Shown here: positions 1-5,801 of the stretch, piece after piece
How the letters are laid out: the number at the start of each line of letters is the position of its first letter
Position numbering within the stretch: the first letter of the stretch is position 1
DNA from: Methanosarcina sp.
Lineage (GTDB): Archaea > Halobacteriota > Methanosarcinia > Methanosarcinales > Methanosarcinaceae
DNA: 5,981 nt
NCBI GenBank assembly: GCA_024280975.1
Contig: JAMXLQ010000176.1
Coordinates: forward strand, 1 to 5,981
Direction of reading: 5' to 3'
Translations under genes and position numbers: made by a program
The notes under the pieces: model-generated
Database searches by the model: none
What the model was told of the DNA's origin: nothing
The model's input: only the letters and a program-made list of their open reading frames with translations

Positions 1-3
1 TTA

Positions 4-576
4 ATGCAGATTTTTAATTCTTTTGATCCTGCGCCTTTTCGCGAAAAAGAGCTTGATCCGGAAGCTGAAGAATATATTTATAATACTGTTGGAGAATTCC
101 CTCTAAAGAAACCTCTTGAAATCATAATTTATATTCCCTCTTCTGAGTTTGATGAAGAGACGGAGCATACCCTTAAAGAGGCAGTCCGAAATCATTTTTC
201 TTACAAAAAAGTTCTCATGAATATAGAGCTGAGAAGGCTTCTCCAGCGAGGAAGGAAAAACGTGGAAATTGCAATCGTCTTCCTCTTTCTCTGCCTGCTA
301 ATTATCCAGCTTCTTTCAACTTTTGAACAAGGCTTGATAAACACCACGCTTTCCGAAGGCCTGACAATCATCGGTTGGGTTGCCTTGTGGGAACCTGTTT
401 ATGTTTTCCTCTATGGATGGTGGCCTATTGTACAAAAAAGAAACATTTACAAAAAAATCCTCAGCATGGATATAAGTGTCATACCTGGTTCTCCAAGCAG
501 GGTAAAACTGACAGACACTCAGTTTTCACCGAATAAAAGCCAACTGCAGATCAGTGGTCTGGAATTTGCCAAATAA
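4..576 (+). CDS. Conserved two-helix membrane protein of unknown function
   Basis: A 190-residue protein with no function I can name. It has a soluble N-terminal part (about 1-85) with an acidic stretch and a basic helix just before the membrane (RRLLQRGRK, about 77-85). Two hydrophobic segments follow, at about 87-105 and 119-140, then a polar C-terminal tail. The short loop between the helices suggests a hairpin in the membrane with both tails on the same side. The N-terminal FDPAPFREKELDPEAEEYI pattern and the second helix (GWVALWEPVYVFLYGWWP, 124-141) resemble a family of uncharacterised proteins also seen in bacteria; this is recalled, not searched. The ATG is three bases into the window and the codon before it is open, so the true start and ribosome binding site cannot be judged and the gene could begin upstream. 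It converges on taw2. Confidence 0.8.
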   Translation: MQIFNSFDPAPFREKELDPEAEEYIYNTVGEFPLKKPLEIIIYIPSSEFDEETEHTLKEAVRNHFSYKKVLMNIELRRLLQRGRKNVEIAIVFLFLCLLIIQLLSTFEQGLINTTLSEGLTIIGWVALWEPVYVFLYGWWPIVQKRNIYKKILSMDISVIPGSPSRVKLTDTQFSPNKSQLQISGLEFAK

Positions 577-653
577 AGGCAAACTGCGGGATGGCGGCTA
601 GAATAACCTGGAACTAGTTTTAGGAGTGCCGTTTTATCCCTTTAGTACACTCG

Positions 654-692
654 AATCCCTTCTTTAACCCGTAAAAGGGCAAAGAAGGGATT
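654..692. terminator. Shared bidirectional terminator hairpin between convergent genes
   Basis: A perfect 12-bp inverted repeat, AATCCCTTCTTT at 654-665 and AAAGAAGGGATT at 681-692. The 15-base loop contains a further CCC/GGG pairing (668-670 with 677-679). It lies 78 bases after the stop of the upstream rightward gene and 29 bases past the stop of leftward taw2, so it can serve both. An AT-rich tract follows at 693-720. Confidence 0.65.
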
Positions 693-720
693 TCCTAATT
701 AGAAATTAAATTTTAAATTT

Positions 721-1752
721 TTATTTGAATATCCGAGCATCCACAACCACGTGCAGAACTCCTGGAGAGTATTTTTTTATCCTGCGAATCTCCAGAATCT
801 CCACTTTCTTTCCCAGCTTGCAGGCAGCCTTTTTAATTCTTTCCTGAGGTCTGCTTCTGGCAAGACTCTCCGGAACTGTTTCGTGATAGTGTAAAATTCC
901 CCCACTTTTTTTCAGGGCTTTTATAGCCGGCTCAAGATAGTGATGCGTTGTCCCTACGTACCCCATAAGCACACGGTCGGCTGTTCCTTCTGGAGTGGCC
1001 TTTGAGCAGTCCCCGCAGATTGGAACAAAGATATCCTCTACCTTATTTAACCTGATATTTTCCTCGAGGTAGGCAAAAGACTCTGGATTAATTTCTATCC
1101 CCGTAATTTTCTTCGGCCTGGAATGCACAGCCATAGGAATTGAGAAATATCCTATTCCTGCGAACATATCCGCTACAACTTCCCCTTCTCCTAACATGCT
1201 CATTCGCTTCCTTTCTTCAAGGTTACCTTTGGAGTACATCACCTTTGTTACATCCTGTTTAAAAAAGCAGCCATGCTCTTTATGGACAGTTTCGGTTCCG
1301 TTGCCCAGAAGAAGTTCTCTTTTCGGCTGGCGGAATTGCCCTTCGATTCCAAAATCTCTTACAACGGTCCTGCACTTAGGGTACATCAAGAGCAAAGCTT
1401 CAGCTATCCTTATTTTTTTATTTTCCAAGATTTCAGGGATGTCGACTATTATTATATCTCCCAGAATCTGCCAGCCTGCTGGGACGCATGCAAGTTCGGC
1501 TTCGGAAAGAAAACTTTTAAGGGATTTTTTGAGAGAACTGGGCTTTTCAAGAAATTCCGGATTTTCCTGTTCAATAATTCGAAACCCGTCCACACTGTCG
1601 TATGCAGCCTCTGTGACCGGAATTTCCAGAAAATTGCCTTTTTCAGTACTTACTTCTCGAATCTTTCTTGTAGTATCCAGAAACCCTCCGAGAATTGCCT
1701 TTCTCCTGAGCTCTTCTCCTTTTTCCGGGGCAATCCTGATTACTCTGTACAT
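721..1752 (-). CDS. taw2: tRNA(Phe) 4-demethylwyosine aminocarboxypropyltransferase Taw2
   Basis: A 343-residue enzyme of the Trm5/TYW2 class I methyltransferase fold. Taw2 moves the 3-amino-3-carboxypropyl group of S-adenosylmethionine to C7 of 4-demethylwyosine at position 37 of tRNA(Phe), on the wyosine pathway after Taw1. Seen here: an N-terminal domain (about 1-150), the family segment TKVMYSKGNLEERKRM (169-184), SAM motif I DMFAGIGYFSIPMA (195-208), acidic residue E220 after the second strand (GIEIN), and MGYVGTTHHYL (263-273). The MGYV segment, in place of the NLP-type motif of Trm5 m1G37 methyltransferases, favours Taw2 over Trm5. Length fits the archaeal family. The ATG at 1752 is the only usual start in frame after an upstream stop (1782-1780). 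It has no good ribosome binding site and overlaps the small upstream ORF by 13 bases, so translation may depend on upstream reading. Confidence 0.88.
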   Translation of the reverse strand: MYRVIRIAPEKGEELRRKAILGGFLDTTRKIREVSTEKGNFLEIPVTEAAYDSVDGFRIIEQENPEFLEKPSSLKKSLKSFLSEAELACVPAGWQILGDIIIVDIPEILENKKIRIAEALLLMYPKCRTVVRDFGIEGQFRQPKRELLLGNGTETVHKEHGCFFKQDVTKVMYSKGNLEERKRMSMLGEGEVVADMFAGIGYFSIPMAVHSRPKKITGIEINPESFAYLEENIRLNKVEDIFVPICGDCSKATPEGTADRVLMGYVGTTHHYLEPAIKALKKSGGILHYHETVPESLARSRPQERIKKAACKLGKKVEILEIRRIKKYSPGVLHVVVDARIFK

Positions 1753-1958
1753 TGGAATTGAAGGATAACATGCATAGGATTAATGTTTTTTGTTTGGATA
1801 TCTCTGTAAATCAGTTCATCCGGCAAAAATATTACCATTAATTCAGCAGGAAGTATCATCAAGCAGCCAGGCTTCAAGAAATCTCTTCGATAATTTCTCT
1901 TATTCTCTTTTCTTATCTCATTTTTTATTTTTTCATAGCCTAGTCTTTGTTCTTTCAT
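1740..1958 (-). CDS. Small hypothetical ORF between cupin fragment and taw2
   Basis: A 72-residue ORF that I do not recognise. The N-terminal third is strongly basic and rich in K, R, N and E (about 1-30). A hydrophobic stretch follows, LMILPAELMVIFLP (about 33-46), and the tail has no clear motif. Its ATG overlaps the stop of the cupin ORF as ATGA (1958-1955), typical of translational coupling, and its own end overlaps the start of taw2 by 13 bases. No clear ribosome binding site precedes it. The position supports a real coupled gene; the lack of any family feature and the broken gene upstream argue for a chance ORF. I consider it doubtful. Confidence 0.35.
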   Translation of the reverse strand: MKEQRLGYEKIKNEIRKENKRNYRRDFLKPGCLMILPAELMVIFLPDELIYRDIQTKNINPMHVILQFQCTE

Positions 1959-2470
1959 TCGAGTATCTCTGTGCTGTTCTCTGACCTTGCAGGCTGGTTT
2001 ATAATCAGAAATTTGAGATCTGTGTCCCCTGTATTATATGTAGCCTGTACTGAACCCGCGGGGATATATATAAGCTGGTCTGAACGTATTTCAACCGAGA
2101 TACCGTCAATATAAAGCATTCCCTGTCCTTCAAGAATATAATGGATTTCTGGATTTTTCACCAGATGAGGTGCTGCATTCTTCCCTGGTTCTACAATGGA
2201 ATGGGCAATGCTGCAATTAAGATTAAGGTTTTTATCGAGACTTGCAGGGTTCAGCAGTTCGGCAATTTGAAGGTCTCCGGGTTCGTCAGTGTATTTACAT
2301 TCTTCGAGATTCCTGCAAACGATATAATCCTCCAGGTAAAGGTCAGCCCCTACAATGTAAGTTTTTCCTCTGGAAGAAGCTTTTTTGACAAAAGTACACT
2401 CGCGGAAAGGTTCGGAATTTTTTGTTTCCTGCCAGTTATACTCGATCCAGCCTTCTCCTTTTTCGCCCAA
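1955..2470 (-). CDS. Cupin-domain protein with C-terminal half of a Cache domain (fragment of broken gene)
   Basis: A 171-residue reading from a TTG codon. Residues about 1-48 (GEGWIEYNWQET, then TFVKKASSRGKTYIVGADLY) match the end of a single Cache sensor domain, where GWV-Y-W and YVGxGxY are typical. Residues about 68-160 form a cupin: motif 1 reads G96, H102, V104, E108, G115 and motif 2 reads P137, G139, Q142, N146. The second His of motif 1 and the His of motif 2 are replaced, so normal metal binding is unlikely. The frame stays open upstream to 2524 without ATG, GTG or another TTG, and continues the Cache domain there (SKPIGQLFIETA). The TTG is therefore probably an internal Leu codon of a longer ancestor rather than a true start. 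Product and expression are uncertain. Confidence 0.6.
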   Translation of the reverse strand: MGEKGEGWIEYNWQETKNSEPFRECTFVKKASSRGKTYIVGADLYLEDYIVCRNLEECKYTDEPGDLQIAELLNPASLDKNLNLNCSIAHSIVEPGKNAAPHLVKNPEIHYILEGQGMLYIDGISVEIRSDQLIYIPAGSVQATYNTGDTDLKFLIINQPARSENSTEILE

Positions 2471-2477
2471 GGCTGTT

Positions 2478-2801
2478 TCAATAAAGAGCTGTCCAATGGG
2501 CTTCGATGAGCCTGACTGTAGCTCTTACCTTGTTTTCGAGATTCTTTCTGTCGCCTGCCAGCTTACTTTCCCCTTTTTCTAGGATAAGGGAATCTGGTGC
2601 GGGGTTCGAAACAGCAGGTTCAGACATTTCGCTTTTTTCTTCGGCCTGCACCGTGCCGTTTACTCCGCTGATATTTGAGCTTACGGTTTCGCCTTCAAGC
2701 TCGGTTGATACTGCTGGAGTTTCATCCTTGCCCCCACTAGTGAGGATTCCAAAAAAGAACGCAACTGCAAGCATGATACAGGCAATTTTTATTAAATCCA
2801 T
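2478..2801 (-). CDS. Membrane-anchored N-terminal fragment with start of a Cache domain
   Basis: A 107-residue ORF. It has an N-terminal hydrophobic segment (about 4-20) after a short start with one Lys, which would act as an anchor or signal. There is no lipobox Cys. A low-complexity linker rich in S, E, T, P and V follows (about 24-80), then a helix, KNLENKVRATVRLIEA (about 86-101), like the first helix of extracellular Cache domains. The last six residues (HWTALY) come from DNA that, read one frame over, encodes the later part of the Cache domain, so this ORF ends just after a break. The ATG at 2801 has AGGGA about six bases upstream as a plausible ribosome binding site. It is best read as the 5' part of the gene whose 3' part is the cupin fragment. 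A truncated, secreted or anchored product is possible. Confidence 0.5.
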   Translation of the reverse strand: MDLIKIACIMLAVAFFFGILTSGGKDETPAVSTELEGETVSSNISGVNGTVQAEEKSEMSEPAVSNPAPDSLILEKGESKLAGDRKNLENKVRATVRLIEAHWTALY

Positions 2802-3123
2802 AAATTTCCCTGCTGTTCTGGCTTAAACCTACTCTGTTATTGAAGGAAAGTCACCCTGTGTTCTGAGCAATGTTTCTGAATAATTATCTAAAGTATTATT
2901 TTACTTTTTCATTTTGTTCGCATTTGGGCAACTTAAGGAGGATTTGCTGGCTAAATAAGGAGCATTTATTTACTAAAACTTTGAATTATTTTCAACTTAA
3001 TTCATTTTGATTTCGATTCAATTTCAATTCACTTAATTCCAAACTGATTTGATTCAACTTCCTGCTACTCTGAGCTTCCCATAACACGCAAATCAAATTC
3101 TGAAACATCATTAGGGATGAAAA
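2802..3123. other. Divergent intergenic region between broken Cache-cupin gene and xthA
   Basis: 322 bases without a gene; it must carry the promoters of both flanking transcripts. AT-rich stretches at 2881-2915 and 2963-2975 could hold TATA elements for the leftward and rightward genes, but none is clear enough to call. The part at 2991-3060 is made of diverged short repeats: TTCAACTT occurs at 2991 and 3053, and GATTTCGATTCAATTT (from 3009) resembles GATTTGATTCAACTT (from 3046). Confidence 0.5.
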
Positions 3124-3900
3124 ATGTCTGGCCACTACAATCTTGTCTCCTGGAACGTAAACGGCCTCCGGGCTGCAATAAAAAAGGACTTTCTTGAGTT
3201 TTTACTGGGACAGAAATTTGATATTGTTTGCATTCAGGAAACTAAGGTTTCTCCTAATAAACTCCCAAGAGAAGCAAAGAATATCCCTGGTTACTACAAT
3301 TACTTTGTTTCAGCAGAGCAGAGTGGCTACAGTGGGGTCGGAATATTCTCGAAGAAAAAGCCCTTAAATCTCGAAACCGGCATGGGAATTAAAAAATTTG
3401 ACAGGGAAGGCCGCTTTCTGCGGGCCGATTACGAGGACTTTATTTTAATGAATATCTACTTCCCTAATGGTAAAACCTCTCTGGAACGTTTGGGATATAA
3501 AATGGACTTTTACGAGGCTTTTTTAGACTATGCAAACGCCCTCAAAGCAGAAGGCAAAAAGCTTGTCATCTGCGGGGATGTAAATACAGCCCACAAAGAG
3601 ATCGACCTTGCCCGTCCTAAGCAAAATGAAATGATATCCGGGTTTCTCCCTGAAGAACGAGCATGGATGGATAAATTCCTTGCAGCCGGATATCTTGATA
3701 CCTTCCGCATGTTCAACTCTCAAGGCGAAAACTATTCCTGGTGGTCGATGAGATCAGGCGCACGTAAAAGAAACGTCGGCTGGCGGCTTGATTACTTCTT
3801 CGTCAGTGAAAACCTTAGGGAAAATGTAAAGTCTGCCCCGATTTATCCTGATATCATAGGCTCGGATCACTGTCCTGTCGGGCTTGAACTTGAATTTTAA
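3124..3900 (+). CDS. xthA: Exodeoxyribonuclease III (AP endonuclease, ExoIII/APE1 family)
   Basis: A 258-residue metal-dependent nuclease of the exonuclease-endonuclease-phosphatase fold. The family cuts 5' of abasic sites and trims 3' ends in base excision repair in the cytoplasm. All catalytic positions are visible: N11 in WNVNGLR, E39 in IQETK, Y112 in IYFPNG, D152 and N154 in GDVNTAH, D223 in RLDYF, and D248-H249 in GSDHCP. The WW pair in YSWWSMR (204-210) is also typical of the ExoIII group. Length is usual for the family and the gene looks intact. The ATG is preceded by AGGGATGA a few bases upstream, an acceptable ribosome binding site. It stands alone, divergent from the taw2 cluster, with a long AT-rich upstream region. 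No strong hairpin terminator follows, only an AT-rich tract. Confidence 0.93.
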   Translation: MSGHYNLVSWNVNGLRAAIKKDFLEFLLGQKFDIVCIQETKVSPNKLPREAKNIPGYYNYFVSAEQSGYSGVGIFSKKKPLNLETGMGIKKFDREGRFLRADYEDFILMNIYFPNGKTSLERLGYKMDFYEAFLDYANALKAEGKKLVICGDVNTAHKEIDLARPKQNEMISGFLPEERAWMDKFLAAGYLDTFRMFNSQGENYSWWSMRSGARKRNVGWRLDYFFVSENLRENVKSAPIYPDIIGSDHCPVGLELEF

Positions 3901-4400
3901 ATTTGACTTTATTTACATTGGGAACGCAACTCTATTTTAAGTAAATCTTGTTAAAGGATGCAAGTTATCGTACCAAAAAGAAACATACGCAGGAAACCGA
4001 GCGAAAGAAAAAAGAATACAAGGAAAAAGCCCAGAGGCCCTGGATCCGTCTACCGTATCCCCCAATACAATCTCTTCGAAAGTTATGCTCCCCCAAGCAT
4101 ACTGACTCGAAGAAGGATCAGTGGCTCCCAGGCAATCTTTGTGTGGTAGATTTAAATTTACCCCTCTACTCCGACTTCCCAACTCCAGAATATACTAATA
4201 GTTTAAATTATTTTAAATTATTTATATCAAAAATTGTTTTCAAACAAATAATAGTTTAACGTAAAGAATTTTAGCGTCATTATAATTTTTAATATAATTT
4301 ATTTTTCTATAAGGCTGCTATTTTTAATGCAATTAAATTTTTCAATTTAATATAATTATTAAATTATATTGAAATTTATGTCTGTAAACAATCTTTCGTA
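3901..4400. other. Gene-poor stretch: GC-richer island, then AT-rich block with inverted repeats
   Basis: No gene I can support. About 3955-4185 is clearly richer in GC than the DNA after it and has open frames of 60-100 codons on both strands. None shows a recognisable domain, and the + strand ones are highly basic with low complexity. It may be the remnant of a lost gene. From about 4190 the DNA is extremely AT-rich. It contains TTTAAATTA repeated at 4202-4220, a small palindrome TTGTTT-TC-AAACAA (4234-4247), and a 9-bp perfect inverted repeat AATATAATT/AATTATATT (4349-4357, 4362-4370) with a 4-base loop. Confidence 0.5.
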
Positions 4401-4408
4401 TCGGTTAT

Positions 4409-4418
4409 GATATATATT
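4409..4418 (+). promoter_or_regulatory. TATA box of the twin-hairpin RNA candidate
   Basis: GATATATATT matches an archaeal TATA element. Transcription normally starts about 25 bases past the centre of the box, which predicts a start near 4437-4441, exactly where the first stem of the RNA candidate begins (4441). The agreement supports both calls. Confidence 0.5.
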
Positions 4419-4437
4419 TCCACGCCACTATAAGAAT

Positions 4438-4535
4438 ACAGATTAAGAGTAATAGGGTTTCCTCTTAATCCTGGGTTGGATCGTAGGTAGGGACCTGAGA
4501 ATAGGGACTCAGCCCCTACCATCTACTTCTTAGCT
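4438..4535 (+). ncRNA. Candidate small RNA with two stem-loops sharing an AATAGGG loop
   Basis: Hairpin 1 is a perfect 9-bp stem, GATTAAGAG (4441-4449) with CTCTTAATC (4462-4470), and a 12-base loop. Hairpin 2 has GGTAGGG (4486-4492) with CCCTACC (4514-4520), a small internal loop, then CTGAG (4495-4499) with CTCAG (4508-4512) and an 8-base loop. Both loops carry AATAGGG (4451-4457 read as AATAGGG; 4500-4506). A TATA box sits the right distance upstream and no protein frame explains the stems. The repeated purine loop suits base pairing with CCCTATT-like targets. Known Methanosarcina small RNAs, such as sRNA154 of nitrogen control, act through loops, but I cannot say this is one of them. The 3' end is a guess; a T-rich region at about 4594-4630 may end it. 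The opposite strand is also possible, with loops reading CCCTATT. Confidence 0.5.
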
Positions 4536-4583
4536 AGTCTTCAGAAACCAATTCATCTTATAATATTCTTGTTCGTATAAACC

Positions 4584-4617
4584 TTTGTAAACCTTATCTC
4601 TTTTGTAAACTTTATCT
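4584..4617. repeat. Tandem 18-base-period repeat with TGTAAAC core
   Basis: TTTGTAAACCTTATCT (4584-4599) and TTTGTAAACTTTATCT (4602-4617) differ at one of 16 positions. A further TGTAAAC lies at 4383-4389, before the RNA promoter. This may be a local duplication or part of a T-rich transcript end; a protein binding site is possible but not shown. Confidence 0.5.
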
Positions 4618-4619
4618 TA

Positions 4620-4957
4620 TTTTATTCTTTCCAAGCCTCTAAATATCATTTTTCACAGATGCTTTGAAATACTAATGAAACTTTAACATTTTTGAAGATT
4701 CATGTTTCCCTATTGGGCAGCCCCTTTAATTAAACAATATTTTTCCAGAATCTGCCTCCTCTTTTTGTGCCTTTCATAGTTGAATTTTCATTTTCTGAGC
4801 TCCGCACTCTCACCGATCTCAGAGGCTACCAGTTTTTCCAAAAACGCCATGATGAAATGCATAAATGATTATGGGAATCCCTATAGAGCTTCTTACTGAT
4901 GCAGTTTCTGGCCTCAAGCAAGTCTGCCCTTAATTGGTAGCTGACAACAAAAAGAAA
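4620..4957. other. Intergenic stretch between RNA candidate and LysE gene
   Basis: No intact gene. On the minus strand, 4862-4710 reads as 51 codons broken by one TGA (4790-4788): MHFIMAFLEKLVASEIGE and on to a basic second half with KFNYERHKKRRQILEKY. It could be the remnant of a gene or a chance frame. CCCTATT at 4708-4714 is the exact complement of the AATAGGG loops upstream. Confidence 0.4.
4945..4957 (-). terminator. T-rich terminator of the LysE-family gene
   Basis: Directly after the TGA stop the minus strand reads TTTCTTTTTGTTG, the oligo-T signal that ends transcription in many archaea without a hairpin. Confidence 0.5.
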
Positions 4958-5584
4958 TCATATAATATTTAATGAACTCAAGCCCATTTTAATAAAAGCC
5001 AATCCGAATACGATCTGTGCAATCCCCAGAATGTGAATTATTGAAAAATAATATTTACTATTGATAAAAGATTTCGATTTCTCTACAATTAATGTTATAA
5101 TTACCTTCGATCCTACAAGAAAGATATAAAATCCTAATATAAATAAAATTGTAGCTGAAACGTGAGTGCTCAGGGTCTTAAAGATTATCGGCCCGCCTAT
5201 GGAGATCCAGAAAATATACGGATGGGGATTTCCAAAGTTTACAATAATTCCTTTTTTAAGGGCATCTTTTTTTTCTAATCTTAGTTCAACGCTTCTCTGT
5301 TTGATTTTTAGGGATTCCATTCCTGAATAAATAAGATAAAATGCGCCAAAAAACGCAATAATGCCGATAATAGAACTGTAGTTTGTCAAATGCGATAAAA
5401 GAAATAAGATAGATAAGATTATTGGCAGATCTGTAATTAGAGGAGACATTGCAACCTTTATTCCTTCCCACTTACCGTGCTGTAGAGTTTCAGAAATGGT
5501 TACAGCCAGCAGTGGGCCTGGAGATGTTCCAGCAGCGAGGCCGAGAAATGACCCCAGGGCTAAAAATTCAATAAGATCTGACAT
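4958..5584 (-). CDS. LysE/RhtB family transporter (amino acid or small-metabolite exporter)
   Basis: A 208-residue integral membrane protein with about six hydrophobic segments. The family signature near the N-terminus is present: a glycine-rich helix ending in GTSPGPLLAVTIS (residues 19-31 from this start). A second family position, NFGNPHPYIFW (116-126), resembles the N-P segment in the middle of LysE proteins. Members export lysine, arginine, homoserine, threonine or other small molecules; the substrate here cannot be told. I chose the ATG at 5584 rather than the one at 5614 because GAGG (5596-5593) lies 8 bases before it, while 5614 has no binding site. The MSDLIEFL start also leads straight into the first helix, as usual in the family. 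The gene is AT-rich and stands alone, with its own promoter and an oligo-T terminator. Confidence 0.85.
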   Translation of the reverse strand: MSDLIEFLALGSFLGLAAGTSPGPLLAVTISETLQHGKWEGIKVAMSPLITDLPIILSILFLLSHLTNYSSIIGIIAFFGAFYLIYSGMESLKIKQRSVELRLEKKDALKKGIIVNFGNPHPYIFWISIGGPIIFKTLSTHVSATILFILGFYIFLVGSKVIITLIVEKSKSFINSKYYFSIIHILGIAQIVFGLAFIKMGLSSLNII

Positions 5585-5636
5585 CTGCAATGCCTCGTTT
5601 ATTTCATGTGCCAATTAAAAGAATTTGCCTTAAATG

Positions 5637-5678
5637 TTGAGTATCCGTGAATTCCAGACGCAATAATTAGATACTCAA
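5637..5678 (-). promoter_or_regulatory. Perfect 9-bp inverted repeat in the LysE-gene leader
   Basis: TTGAGTATC (5637-5645) and GATACTCAA (5670-5678) are exact inverted copies around a 24-base centre. The repeat falls at or just after the predicted transcription start, so it could form a 5' hairpin in the leader or be a binding site for a regulator. The same arms read on either strand. Confidence 0.4.
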
Positions 5679-5702
5679 TTTCAAAGGTAATGAGAATTTA
5701 AA

Positions 5703-5712
5703 GGTATATAAT
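5703..5712 (-). promoter_or_regulatory. TATA box of the LysE-family gene
   Basis: On the minus strand this reads as ATTATATA followed by CC, a good archaeal TATA element. Transcription would start near 5680, leaving a leader of about 95 bases. A second TATA-like run (5745-5754) lies upstream, and the two AT cores are enclosed by AAGGTAT (5701-5707) and its inverted copy ATACCTT (5754-5760). Confidence 0.4.
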
Positions 5713-5801
5713 AGTACAACGGTGATATAGAACAATCATTAACGTTATATATAATACCTTGGCTTTATACGGAACTTTGGGTCTCAAAACCGTAGATTTT
5801 G

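Larger units (their letters stand above)
1955..2801 (-). pseudogene. Former Cache-cupin gene, internal deletion with frameshift
   Basis: The two fragments above fit end to end as anchor, linker, Cache domain and cupin, all on one strand. Around 2500-2490 the first frame has just reached the first Cache helix (VRLIEA), while the second frame resumes at SKPIGQLFIETALGEKGEGW, late in the domain. A full single Cache domain normally carries roughly 50-60 more residues between these points: the core strands and the ligand-binding region. They are absent and the frame has changed, which points to a deletion rather than a one-base error or programmed frameshifting. The Cache assignment is from memory of family patterns, and the joint position is approximate. 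Confidence 0.55.

Noticed and set aside
1196..1768. Long rightward ORFs of 190 and 162 codons opposite taw2
   Set aside because: They lie antisense to a clearly recognised enzyme, have no domains and a composition typical of shadow frames.
2141..2826. Rightward ORFs opposite the cupin and anchor fragments
   Set aside because: The opposite strand has the cupin motifs and a membrane anchor; these frames show nothing of their own.
3911..3946. Terminator hairpin for xthA (ATTTAC/GTAAAT)
   Set aside because: Only six AT-rich pairs around a 24-base loop; too weak to call.
3937..4182. Leftward 81-codon ORF in the same island
   Set aside because: No recognised family, no good ribosome binding site, and composition like an antisense frame.
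3948..4259. Rightward 103-codon and 63-codon ORFs after xthA
   Set aside because: They are highly basic and low in complexity, have no domain, and overlap open frames on the other strand; recorded as an unexplained island instead.
4190..4400. CRISPR array or replication origin in the AT-rich block
   Set aside because: No regularly spaced repeats, no origin-box-like elements and no cas or cdc6 gene nearby.
4441..4520. tRNA, C/D box or H/ACA guide RNA
   Set aside because: No cloverleaf or T-loop, no RUGAUGA/CUGA box pair, and no ACA after a guide pocket.
5585..5614. Upstream ATG at 5614 as start of the LysE-family gene
   Set aside because: No ribosome binding site there, while 5584 has GAGG at 8 bases and a family-like N-terminus.
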